Assembly: GCA_948470475.1 (NCBI GenBank)
Contig: OX419341.1
Location: 17,972,226 to 18,036,225 of the forward strand
Source of the DNA: Galaxea fascicularis
Taxonomy: Eukaryota; Cnidaria; Anthozoa; Scleractinia; Euphylliidae
Length of the DNA: 64,000 bases
Direction of reading: 5' to 3'
The translations under genes and the position numbers were made by a program. Below are positions 59,001-64,000 of this stretch, piece after piece (position 1 is the first letter of the stretch; every line of letters starts with the position of its first letter). Under the pieces are notes generated by a model, which worked only from the letters and a program-made list of their open reading frames with translations, searched no databases and was not told the DNA's origin.

Positions 59001-61029
59001 CGTCCCGTATAAAACAATGTACTTTTGCAAGATCCCATTTAGTACAGCTGGCATCTCCCAAGTTACATCAATTGACGTGGATGAGGAGACTTTAACCTGA
59101 ACATTCCGAGGTGCACTTGGGCCTAAAACATTGTCCACATGTACAGTGTAAGCAACGTTGACAAACACGAAATTATAACGTTCGATGAGACAGTCCAAAG
59201 GAACAGACACGTGCAGTTACCAGGGAATTAAACCGGTTCGCAACACTCTTCGAAACGTTTACGCGTAAATTTAATATTGCGGCACTTTAAGCCAAATCGT
59301 AGATTCCAAAATTTGCCGCGGGAAATTAGACCACAGTTTTGTTCTTTTCAAAGCTTTGCTCATTTTCAGCAAACGCCAACGAAACATTCGAAATTTGAAC
59401 TACAAATGATGCTGATATAGTAGTTAAACTTAAAAAAAACATTGTTCTTTTATTCTTCATACAGTTGCTGTATGTATAGCCTGCGAGCAAGCTCTCTCGG
59501 GGGATGGGAAAAGAGTGGGGAAGAGGGAGAGAGAGAATCCTTCCCCCCCTTACCTTCCCCACCCTCGATCCCCGGTTGGGCTTGCTCGCAGGCTGCTCTG
59601 TATAATACCTATTGGTGCATAAACGTCCCTGGTTTGTATAAAAGTAGATTCGTACTTTCTGTGGGGGTTATTCTCCGGGGCGGTTTGAAGGGGAGGGTAT
59701 ACTTTAAATACCCTAAAAAGCCCATTTTACAAAATGCCGAAGTGTTAGAATTAATAACCAAACCATATGCATGCACCATGTTACATGCTAACACTGCTAC
59801 TTGTAGAGGTGTTGCAGTGGTTCACAATGCAAAACAATAGACAATCAACAAACACCTGCTTCTTGTGTCTTCACACAATACGCCGGTTCCGTCAGTGGTG
59901 ATCTGCCAACCTTAGTATAACCTGCTACGTTAATGCAGTAGGTGGTGAAAGGTTTCAATCCTTTGATAAGGGTGCTTGTGTCACGTTCACTTGTATTCTT
60001 GCTAAACGTAGTCCCTTGACCCTTCAAGTTGTAATATACAGTGTAGCCGGTAATCACGCCATTTTGGTCTTTTGGGATTATTTCCTGCCACACGACTTGG
60101 ATAGAGTGAGCGTCCTCTGCCTGAGTGTTATCTTTTGTGATCACAGGATCAGAACTGGGGGCTATTTGGGCATAACGAAAACGTCTGTTGTTAAATAAGT
60201 GATGTGCAATTTGATGCAAATGTTCTGCAAGTAATTTCATAAGAATGTGTATACATGCAAGTATGGTATTTACAATGCTGCCTTTAGTGTAGCTACACTG
60301 TATAGTGTCGTTAATTGCAGGGAAGCCATAATTGTTAGTTTCTTTTGACATCATTTATAAAATATAGACAAAGTAATTGTAGGTATATATGATCATTAAT
60401 TATATTACCGAATCACAGCTGATAAAATAATGAAACTCAAAGAATCTTTCTCAGTCTTTTTGTTTTAATGTCGCATCATACTGTACACAGTCGCTGCTCA
60501 TAGGAATACACTTTGAATGATGTGTGCAAGTTCTCCACACCTCCAGATGTCCCGCATGCATGCTTTGTGTAGTGGTATGTAGATTGTATGTGTGAAGCAC
60601 ACGACCTACAGTATAAACTATCATGTTGCAGCAGGTTTAATTAACCTGTGTTTAATAGTTTCATAAACATTACAACAGTTTAGGTACATTCACTTTTTCC
60701 ATGCAGACGTCACATGACTGAACCTTCCTTGAAATCAACGAATAACTCACCATCTTCAGGTGTCATTGCATGCTTGATTTCAGAGTATTCTCCCGTAACA
60801 GAGGTTTCGGCAAGTACTTGGACAAAGTACTGTGTGTATTCCTCCAAGGATGACAGCAAGTACGTGGTGCCGGAAGTGTACCTTACTGTATTTAGCTTAT
60901 CACGTGCTGTGCCATATGAAACAGCATAACGTCTAATGCGCCCATTTTTTGTTTCGGGCTCCTCCCAAGTTACACTGATTGAAGTGGAGGAAATGACAGA
61001 CAGCTGCAAGTTCCTGGGAGCCGTGGGAG
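33230..61029 (-). CDS. Receptor-type protein tyrosine phosphatase (FN3 repeats, TM, D1-D2), 3-prime 27 exons
   Basis: Twenty-seven minus-strand exons encode about 1,300 residues, in order: five fibronectin type III domains, a membrane-proximal FN3-like region, one transmembrane helix, a wedge with [16 protein letters not shown], tandem phosphatase domains D1 and D2, and a stop at 33230-33232. D1 has [22 protein letters not shown] and the Q-loop MVQTE, so it looks catalytic; D2 has lost several of these. The layout matches LAR/R2-type receptors that dephosphorylate phosphotyrosine at the plasma membrane and respond to extracellular or cell contacts. The first visible exon starts in phase 1, so the 5-prime part (signal peptide, possibly Ig or more FN3) is outside the window. 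One extra base in exon 46014-46091 breaks the frame. Introns are full of MITEs. Confidence 0.9.
33391..33585. mobile_element. Hairpin MITE in last PTPR intron
   Basis: Termini TAGGCCATATCCGAA and TTCGAAAATGGCCTA are inverted, and inner parts (tttcattcacatg and its counterpart, catcctttgatat) are also palindromic. Confidence 0.65.
33890..34165. repeat. Probable dispersed element next to the D2 P-loop exon
   Basis: The ends share gggcgcccaaacgagaaaa at the left and tttcctcgtttacgggggca at the right (imperfect inverted). The open frame inside is low-complexity in character and not part of the phosphatase. Confidence 0.45.
34211..34346 (-). CDS. PTPR exon: D2 P-loop
   Basis: Completes C-S-D-G-I-G-R-S-G, so CX5R is kept but the first glycine/alanine is Asp. 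Continues [20 protein letters not shown] and ends RPGLVKSA, lacking the Q-loop Gln. Confidence 0.9.
34834..34988 (-). CDS. PTPR exon: D2 pseudo-WPD loop
   Basis: Encodes [17 protein letters not shown] where active domains have WPDHGVP, and ends in VVC plus two bases of Ser. The usual HC before the P-loop is VC. Confidence 0.85.
35110..35265 (-). CDS. PTPR exon: D2 central segment
   Basis: 52 codons: [20 protein letters not shown] with a serine-rich insert. The acceptor ttttatag lies 75 bp from the end of the large foldback element (35341). Confidence 0.85.
35341..36992. mobile_element. Foldback element with about 490-bp inverted arms and CATCTC target duplication
   Basis: Terminal sequence TATGGTGGCCGAGGACTGCC at the left is mirrored at the right. 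CATCTC flanks both ends (35335-35340 and 36993-36998). Arms (35341-35830 and 36500-36992) are close to identical over AT-rich aaaatgaaa-type repeats and a agtggcagcgctcggcc block. The 670-bp centre is unique and has no recognised gene. It lies in the intron between two D2 exons. Confidence 0.85.
37102..37234. mobile_element. 133-bp MITE with TACTTATTG termini
   Basis: TACTTATTGCCTGAGTGGG at the left and its inverted version (ctaactcagtcaataagta) at the right, with ggccggacgg and ccgtccggcc as inner inverted blocks. Confidence 0.7.
37587..37676. mobile_element. 90-bp hairpin repeat
   Basis: gttcaattttatccttggtt pairs with aaccaaggataaaattgaac at the other end: about 25 bp of stem and a loop of about 40 bp. 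Confidence 0.65.
37793..37924 (-). CDS. PTPR exon: D2 FWRML segment
   Basis: 44 codons: [40 protein letters not shown]. The QGP motif of active domains is replaced by HHP. Confidence 0.85.
38270..38346 (-). CDS. PTPR exon: D2 segment
   Basis: Encodes [20 protein letters not shown] and AVHIS. Phase 1 to phase 0. Confidence 0.85.
38975..39074 (-). CDS. PTPR exon: D2 start
   Basis: Encodes [20 protein letters not shown] and [17 protein letters not shown] is changed to KNRS, so the pTyr-stacking Tyr is missing. Confidence 0.85.
39278..39427 (-). CDS. PTPR exon: end of D1 and D1-D2 linker
   Basis: 50 codons: [20 protein letters not shown] then the linker to [13 protein letters not shown] is the C-terminal helix start of D1. 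Confidence 0.9.
40070..40160. repeat. C-rich repeat end
   Basis: Two blocks of nine to thirteen C preceded by ttaag or aataag (attaagcccccccc). Looks like the end of a dispersed element; boundaries are not clear. Confidence 0.4.
40600..40702 (+). repeat. 3-prime end of a non-LTR element with hairpin and TTG tail
   Basis: A perfect 11-bp stem (40612-40622 with 40643-40653) encloses a loop with AGCTTTGC. It is followed by taataaaattt and (TTG)n. Same architecture as at 660-795, but with a different stem sequence. Confidence 0.6.
40703..41124. mobile_element. 422-bp MITE with TACCCTGGG termini
   Basis: Ends TACCCTGGGTTCCAGAGGAT and, inverted, atcctctggaacccagggta. Long inner inverted arms contain ctcctcggcgctttg and cgcgttaacgagg. 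It is inserted in the TTG tail of the preceding element, so TTG repeats flank both sides. Confidence 0.8.
41365..41516. mobile_element. 152-bp hairpin MITE
   Basis: AGGCCATATTCGTATTCTCA at the left and gagaatacgaatatggcct at the right; the next about 30 bp (gaactggatctagcatgaag) are also inverted. Confidence 0.8.
41785..41920 (-). CDS. PTPR exon: D1 P-loop and Q-loop
   Basis: Completes [10 protein letters not shown] and continues [15 protein letters not shown] to RTAMVQTE. All D1 catalytic elements (C, R, Q) are present. Confidence 0.95.
42440..42600. repeat. Probable dispersed repeat fragment
   Basis: Contains ggacagctgtttcggccttg and ttaggcctcatcagcatgct. The block looks like the terminal part of a repeat; no partner end is visible. 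Confidence 0.35.
42903..43057 (-). CDS. PTPR exon: D1 WPD loop and start of the P-loop
   Basis: Encodes [16 protein letters not shown], with the general-acid Asp, and ends VVHC plus two bases of Ser. The nucleophilic Cys is the last full codon. Confidence 0.95.
43623..43873. mobile_element. MITE next to D1 exon (copy A)
   Basis: GTGGTTTTCAACTGAGTGTC at the left and gacactcaattgacaac at the right are inverted. The interior has caagcgcgagaaaatgc and gccaaccaatcac, shared with the copy at 53416-53652. Confidence 0.7.
43888..44004 (-). CDS. PTPR exon: D1 central segment
   Basis: 39 codons: [20 protein letters not shown] to IIRTFNVKR. The donor gttagt is weaker than average. A MITE (43623-43873) ends about 10 bp beyond the donor. 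Confidence 0.85.
44181..44220. repeat. (TCAG)n microsatellite
   Basis: About nine to ten tetranucleotide units, after a degenerate aatc-rich run at 44110-44160. Confidence 0.9.
44568..44665 (-). CDS. PTPR exon: D1 FWRMVWE segment
   Basis: Completes Q-G-P and encodes [20 protein letters not shown] and NLQERHK, a classical PTP motif. A decayed partial copy of this exon lies at 46134-46189. Confidence 0.9.
45107..45143 (-). CDS. PTPR micro-exon: D1 [12 protein letters not shown]
   Basis: 37-bp exon encoding [12 protein letters not shown], the conserved strand before the QGP motif. Phase 0 to phase 1. Confidence 0.85.
45435..45541. mobile_element. 107-bp palindromic MITE
   Basis: CAGTTGCTCGAAGCAAGGTT and agcgctaacc at the left are mirrored by ggtaagcgctaacc and catgtttcgagcaac at the right. 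Confidence 0.7.
46014..46091 (-). CDS. PTPR exon: D1, with a 1-bp insertion
   Basis: Splice sites (tccacag and gtaag) are good, and the end of the exon reads [20 protein letters not shown]. The upstream exon ends with one base of a codon and the downstream one begins in phase 0, so 77 bp are needed; 78 are present. The extra T is in CATTCTTCGG, just after the Tyr-Asp-His that follows KNRY. Translated straight through from the previous exon, D1 terminates early. Confidence 0.8.
46134..46189 (-). pseudogene. Decayed partial copy of a D1 exon
   Basis: About 55 bp resemble the end of exon 44568-44665, including its donor side (aaccttgtgtctcttgc, aatttgtca, gataattgaaga). Small deletions destroy the frame. 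It sits in the intron just upstream of exon 46014-46091. Confidence 0.55.
46463..46550 (-). CDS. PTPR exon: D1 start with KNRY loop
   Basis: Encodes [20 protein letters not shown] followed by [13 protein letters not shown] is the phosphotyrosine-recognition loop of classical PTPs. Ends in phase 1. Confidence 0.9.
47315..47454 (-). CDS. PTPR exon: wedge region
   Basis: Encodes [20 protein letters not shown] and DRGYMIEYN, the helix-turn-helix wedge preceding D1 in R2-type receptor phosphatases. The donor gtaaca is non-consensus at position 5. Confidence 0.9.
47667..47746 (-). CDS. PTPR exon: basic cytoplasmic linker
   Basis: Encodes [20 protein letters not shown] and FAMKRS. Strongly basic stretch directly inside the membrane. 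Confidence 0.8.
47985..48328. mobile_element. Truncated relative of the TACCCTGGG MITE
   Basis: The right end (cataacctctggtactcagggta) and the inner arms (gtttcccaggcgacagtaca, ggcgcttcgcacctcgtgg) match 40703-41124. The left terminus is incomplete. Confidence 0.6.
48551..49249. mobile_element. 699-bp element with CAGGGTC termini and CACTT target duplication
   Basis: The left end CAGGGTCCGAAATT and the right end AATTTCAGACCCTG are inverted. CACTT stands on both sides (48546-48550 and 49250-49254). TGGCGACCA and ggtcgcca motifs cluster near both ends. No transposase. Lies between the transmembrane and linker exons. Confidence 0.75.
49764..49881 (-). CDS. PTPR exon: transmembrane helix
   Basis: After [13 protein letters not shown] comes a hydrophobic helix ([20 protein letters not shown]), then FLLYKR as cytoplasmic stop-transfer. 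Donor gtaatt, acceptor tttcag. Confidence 0.9.
50306..50788 (-). mobile_element. Solo arm of the TATGGTGGCC foldback family
   Basis: Collinear with 36500-36992: starts gtctgcattttataccgagt and ends cctcggccaccata. The opposite arm and centre are missing. Confidence 0.8.
50990..51080 (-). repeat. tRNA-like repeat (SINE head)
   Basis: Minus strand: ATAGCTTAGTTAGTAGAGC (A-box) and GGGTTCAATCCCC (B-box), with no paired acceptor stem. Probably a SINE head; a decayed tRNA is possible. Confidence 0.55.
51491..51536 (-). CDS. PTPR micro-exon before the transmembrane segment
   Basis: A 46-bp exon encodes [15 protein letters not shown], flanked by cgcag and gtatga. It restores phase between the FN3-like exon and the transmembrane exon. 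The acceptor-side frame continues as a longer open frame that is not coding. Confidence 0.75.
52510..52774 (-). CDS. PTPR exon: membrane-proximal FN3-like region
   Basis: Encodes [43 protein letters not shown] and [10 protein letters not shown]. This juxtamembrane arrangement is typical of receptor phosphatases, where the region is often proteolytically processed (family knowledge). Confidence 0.85.
53416..53652. mobile_element. MITE upstream of the linker exon (copy B)
   Basis: gattttcaattgagtatcga and tattcacttgaaaaccacc are inverted ends. Interior shared with 43623-43873 (gcgcgggaaaatgcgcgcg, gccaaccaatcag). Confidence 0.65.
53687..53792 (-). CDS. PTPR exon: proline-rich linker into membrane-proximal FN3-like region
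   Basis: Begins with a run of prolines ([15 protein letters not shown]), followed by the start of an FN3-like strand ([17 protein letters not shown]). The phase fits the next exon at 52774. Confidence 0.7.
54128..54190 (+). repeat. tRNA-like repeat (degenerate)
   Basis: tgtagctcagtgatgcggcc resembles an A-box, and gattagactcccgtc a decayed B-box. Not a functional tRNA. Confidence 0.4.
54485..54686 (-). CDS. PTPR exon: FN3 domain 5, second half
   Basis: Completes the domain with [19 protein letters not shown]. Together with 54904-55007 it gives 102 codons in phase 1-1. Confidence 0.8.
54904..55007 (-). CDS. PTPR exon: FN3 domain 5, first half
   Basis: Encodes [31 protein letters not shown]. 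The domain is split by an intron here, unlike the four before it. The donor is gtaaag. Confidence 0.8.
55370..55645 (+). repeat. tRNA-derived SINE, plus strand
   Basis: The head has gcgcagtggtgtgagcgctc and B-box gggttcgattccc, the body gaggtttttctccgggtact and ggttttcccctctcc, then a (TTGAT)n run. The 3-prime part with ccctccttaaataaagcata and a tattattatt tail matches the tail of the SINE at 1100-1476. Confidence 0.85.
55957..56365. mobile_element. 409-bp palindromic element with TTAA target duplication
   Basis: AGTGCCTATCACCCCAAATT at the left mirrors ggggttataggcact at the right. TTAA flanks both ends (55953-55956 and 56366-56369). Nearly the whole element folds back (gtttcacgaccgagtcagaa with ttctgactcggtcgtgaaac). 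TTAA suggests a piggyBac-like or Kolobok-like origin. Confidence 0.8.
56370..58015. other. Intron sequence, nothing recognised
   Basis: Intron of the phosphatase between FN3 exons 4 and 5. Overlapping open frames at 56356-57178 have no known domains or matching splice phases. Confidence 0.4.
58020..58250 (-). repeat. tRNA-headed SINE, truncated
   Basis: Same family as 1100-1476: the body ctaatctggatt-type segment with tccgagaagactagaaagtc and B-box gggtttgaaccc. The A-box end is cut at about 58250, just before the FN3 domain 4 exon. Confidence 0.8.
58318..58611 (-). CDS. PTPR exon: FN3 domain 4
   Basis: 98 codons, phase 1-1: [49 protein letters not shown] truncated SINE sits just downstream (58020-58250). 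Confidence 0.85.
58838..59122 (-). CDS. PTPR exon: FN3 domain 3
   Basis: 95 codons, phase 1-1: [44 protein letters not shown]. The start is similar to the 60751-61029 exon, suggesting exon duplication within the gene. Confidence 0.85.
59477..59595. mobile_element. MITE with TAGCCTGCGAGCAAGC termini
   Basis: AGCCTGCGAGCAAGC at the left and gcttgctcgcaggct at the right form a perfect inverted repeat around a purine/pyrimidine-rich centre (gaagagggagagagagaat). A single end of the same family is at about 45655. Confidence 0.8.
59856..60161 (-). CDS. PTPR exon: FN3 domain 2
   Basis: 102 codons, phase 1-1. Motifs are [29 protein letters not shown] and [14 protein letters not shown]. The donor GCAG/gtgttt is weaker than the others. 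Confidence 0.8.
60751..61029 (-). CDS. PTPR exon: FN3 domain (first in window)
   Basis: One phase 1-1 exon of 93 codons holds a whole FN3 fold: [29 protein letters not shown], then [12 protein letters not shown]. The acceptor is ttttcag and the donor gtgagtt. Confidence 0.85.
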
Positions 61030-62080
61030 CTGAAAATAAATTGTTTAGTGCAAGACTTACGGTGCATAACGTTATCATGAAACAACCGCTGAAACTACTG
61101 ATGTACACATAACACTGTAGGGTGCACCAGTGCTTACTCACACTGTAAGTTTGAGCTTGCATATACAGAACATTGCGCATTTACAGCTGCTGTACGTGGT
61201 ATGTACATTCTTGGCAGAATGCACTGATCCGATATATAACAGTGTTCTCCATTTTTCTAGCATCGGCGTTGCCAACACCCATCAAAAGAGGAATGCGATA
61301 CTCTAAAATAACGAAAGATAGCATATACCTCATTAAGGCGTACCATAACGTCCACTGAAATAGACTTGCGTAGTATCCTGAAGGCAGACTGATGACTTTG
61401 CAGTACAACTAGGTTTTTAAGTGTATATTACGTCTCTAATTCCTTATCATTAAGATACAATTCATATTAAAATAGATTCATTTTTACATAGATTCGGAAA
61501 GGAAAGGTCGCTGTTGTGGCACGAGCGCCCAATGGCCACAACTTGCATTTTTGCCGCATAAATCTGTAAACAATTCATTCCAGATCACCTTGATATCGCC
61601 CAGAGATTAGAATTAATATAACTACTAATCTAAAGGATATCCATACTTAGTATACACAAAAACATTGGATAGCTCGTTTTTCACATGTTCTGATTGGCTA
61701 CTCAAACTCGGAATAGCAAATGCTGTTCACCTCCAGGCACCTTGCGCGAAAAAAAAATGTCGGCAGAAAAACATTAGTTCAAAATTACCATTTTTGAGCT
61801 CTTAATTATCTCACTGTTTTAGTACTAAAACAATTATTCACCTCGGTGTCTATGGCCAGTGACAAATTCGGTGAATAATTGTTAAGTATCATCAACACAC
61901 AATCTCAAACACTTCCATTAAATACAAAGCAATAGAGATCAGTTATATTGATATAACACGACAGTGGGCCTAGCAATGACCTCTATGGTACACTGGCCCT
62001 TGTAGTCCTCCACTGAGCGTTTATGCCATCGACTTTAACTGTCTTCTTCCCGGGAGATAAGCGGTCACAAGCGGATCCAA
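61030..62080. other. Upstream intron, nothing recognised
   Basis: Expected to be intron of the phosphatase. An imperfect inverted repeat (acaattattcacc and ggtgaataattgt) lies at about 61828-61883. Confidence 0.4.
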
Positions 62081-63880
62081 AGCATCGTCAGTAAAACCAG
62101 AAGCTTTCATATTAACCAAAGGAAACTATCCCAAAAGGGTCAAAGTGCCCCGACGTTGGCCAAGATTCAGGGAGCAAGTTGAAGAAGTGGAGTTGCATGC
62201 ATTTGGCGACACAAGTGAGTTTGGTAGATGAGGGGAGTGTATGCTGTTATCACTCAAGCCTTCAATGTGAACCAGCGTTTGATACAGGCAAGGTCGAAAT
62301 TGGCAAAGAATTCCAAGGTTAGAGTTGGCCGCCAATCTCGTGTGGCACCCTAGAACTTTACCTGAAGGTCATCCAGACAAGTCGATGCAGGATTGGCTCA
62401 ATGGCCGCCCTCCAATGGATTAATGGTGTCGGCACTTACAAACAGTTTGTGGCCTATAAGGTCTGAGAGATCAACGCCAAGGAATTCACTGAGTAGAGAC
62501 ATGACGCAGACAGAAACCCGGTAGACTCAGGGACTAAAAGATTATAAGGCAGATCGGCTGTCCACTGTCTGGTTGCCGGGACCAGAATGGCTGCCAAATC
62601 AAGCTGAGTGGCCCACAAACCTAGTGATTGAATCTAGCAAAAAAAAAAAAAAATGAAGCAAGAAGCTAAAACGACTAGTGGGGTATTCGAGCTAAGACTG
62701 CTGTAGAAACTAGCGATCAGTTTCACCAGGTGTTGGACAAGCATGCATGTACATTCTGGAAGATGATCAGGATCAGTGATACGTCACGAAGTTCCTCCAG
62801 CACTGCCGTAGCAAGAAACGGGAGAAAATTGGTGGCTCATTGGCGACCACAGAGAAAGGAGACAAGTCAAGTGGTAGATTCAGCGTAAACAAGAGACAGT
62901 GCAAAAGAGGAGACAAACAAAAGCTCAACCTGCAGAAAAATGGAGAAGGAATCTACGATCCAAGAAAGTTACCCCATATATCTGCCACTCAGGGTAGCCT
63001 TGTTAGAGGAGATGGTTCATGAAGACTCCCACATCTTGCACGCGCACGGGCAGTTAGCCTTAGAATGGCCGTAGTCAAGTAATAGCACTGGATACCCCAT
63101 CGCCAACAGCAAAGAATGTCATCAACCATTGTTATTTGTACACGAAGTGCCATGCTACAGCTTTCCATAATTCGCCTTCAATTATCTGTGGATCGCACAG
63201 AACGCTCTTATCCTCTCCAAGCTGCTGATGTAGAGTATGCAGGTCCCATGGGCCACAACATTTGTTAGAAGAAAGAATACAACAGGTACATATTGCTGTT
63301 TGTGTGCAGTTTAACGAGAGCAGTCCATTTGAAACGGTTCATTGCTAGACGTAGGAGACCGATGAAGATTTTATTCTGACAATGGCAGACGTTTTCTCTC
63401 TGCATCCAAGAGACTCGGAACCGTCACGAAGAATGAGAACACACAAGATTATTTAGCTCACCACAACCAGTCACTCATTGGAAGTGAAATTGGCAGGAAC
63501 CTGTAGAATGTGAGGTGGACAATTTGAATGTTTACTTTGAGTTGTGAAGCAACCATTCTTAAAGGCTGTTGGGTGGGTGTACATACGTTTGAAGAACTAA
63601 TCCTTGATACTGAGTTGACCGTAAGTAACTGTCCGATGTACTACACCTGTATGTTGTAAATGACACTGAACTTCTTTCAGTGCTTTTGTATGCCCAGCCC
63701 GACCTCCTCCTAGAGGTACTCTGGACTCAGCGGAGAACGTGCACTTAAAAAAGAGAGTGAAATATCGTTGTCACTTCAAAGATGCCTTGTGGTCATGGTT
63801 AAACCGAACGGTACAGCAAATGGACAACTCACATTATTACAAGCAGCTGTGCCTTTAAAGCAACAGTTGATCAACTTTTA
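62080..63880 (+). mobile_element. BEL/Pao retrotransposon pol remnant
   Basis: Disjointed plus-strand frames read as BEL/Pao pol in the right order. RNase H-like ELHAFGDTSEFG comes first (about 62180), then LAANL and YKQFVA, then GPEWL-type sequence. Next come the integrase linker with H-HxH-like pieces and WIPHRQ (about 63090), DYAGP-like and LFV-C-LTRAVHLE-like core segments (about 63220-63340), FSDNG (about 63375) and TFEELILDTEL (about 63575). Many stops and frameshifts; no LTR is identified. It is a dead copy. Confidence 0.7.
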
Positions 63881-63910
63881 TACACACGATCATAATTATT
63901 CAAACACAGA

Positions 63911-64000
63911 ACAGGGTTCGTACACTTTTTTCGACCAAAAAATTCAAGGACTTTTCAAGGCCTTTCAAGGACACATTTTCCCATTTTTCAAGGTCTCCAA
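63911..64000 (+). mobile_element. Start of a CAGGGTTCGTACAC element, cut by the window end
   Basis: Begins cagggttcgtacactttttt and continues with ttcaaggactttcaagg-type repeats. Such ends are common in animal DNA transposons; only the first 90 bp are in view. Confidence 0.5.

Noticed and set aside
59442..59840. 132-codon plus-strand frame
   Set aside because: Crosses the TAGCCTGCGAGCAAGC MITE; the coding appearance comes from its purine-rich centre.

Overview
The window is animal nuclear DNA: AT-rich, intron-rich genes with GT-AG junctions, separated and interrupted by many transposable-element remnants. The gene families (a PAN/EGF/Link secreted protein, a LAR-like receptor tyrosine phosphatase, a single-exon rhodopsin-type GPCR, THAP-type and BEL/Pao elements) and the tRNA-headed SINEs and short hairpin MITEs suggest an anthozoan cnidarian, most likely a stony coral. 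That assignment is inference; no marker gene is present.

Layout. (1) 1-4.7 kb: a minus-strand four-exon gene (signal peptide, PAN, EGF-like, Link; exons 4698-4333, 3561-3417, 2617-2440, 2052-1908), with a decayed copy of its EGF exon at the left edge. (2) 6.0-17.2 kb: a 5,291-bp tandem duplication (5999-11289 and 11290-16580, apparently identical), whose right part is a large inverted repeat built from the 5-prime half of a THAP-domain transposase gene. (3) 17.6-19.8 kb: a Harbinger-like element with TTA target duplications carrying a broken MADF-domain gene; a solo LTR (584 bp, 5-bp target duplication) and a MITE are nested inside. (4) 19.8-21.5 kb: a foldback element with arms of about 600 bp. 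(5) 21.5-29 kb: gene-poor, with SINEs, a foldback-arm fragment and a TATG microsatellite. (6) 29.2-30.1 kb: a single-exon class A GPCR on the minus strand with one in-frame TGA at the DRY position. (7) 33.2-61.0 kb: the 3-prime 27 exons of one minus-strand receptor-type protein tyrosine phosphatase gene: five FN3 domains, a membrane-proximal FN3-like region, one transmembrane helix, wedge, catalytic-looking D1, degenerate D2 and the stop codon. Its introns hold a second foldback element family, many MITEs and several SINEs. The 5-prime end lies outside the window. (8) 62.1-63.9 kb: a decayed BEL/Pao retrotransposon pol region on the plus strand; the window closes inside another repeat.

Exon boundaries were assigned by eye from splice sites, reading phase and family motifs. 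All phases in the phosphatase gene are consistent except for one extra base in the D1 exon at 46014-46091. The strongest leads are that frameshift, the GPCR nonsense codon, the exact tandem duplication joined to a THAP palindrome, the two foldback families, and covarying 3-prime hairpins on two non-LTR tails.
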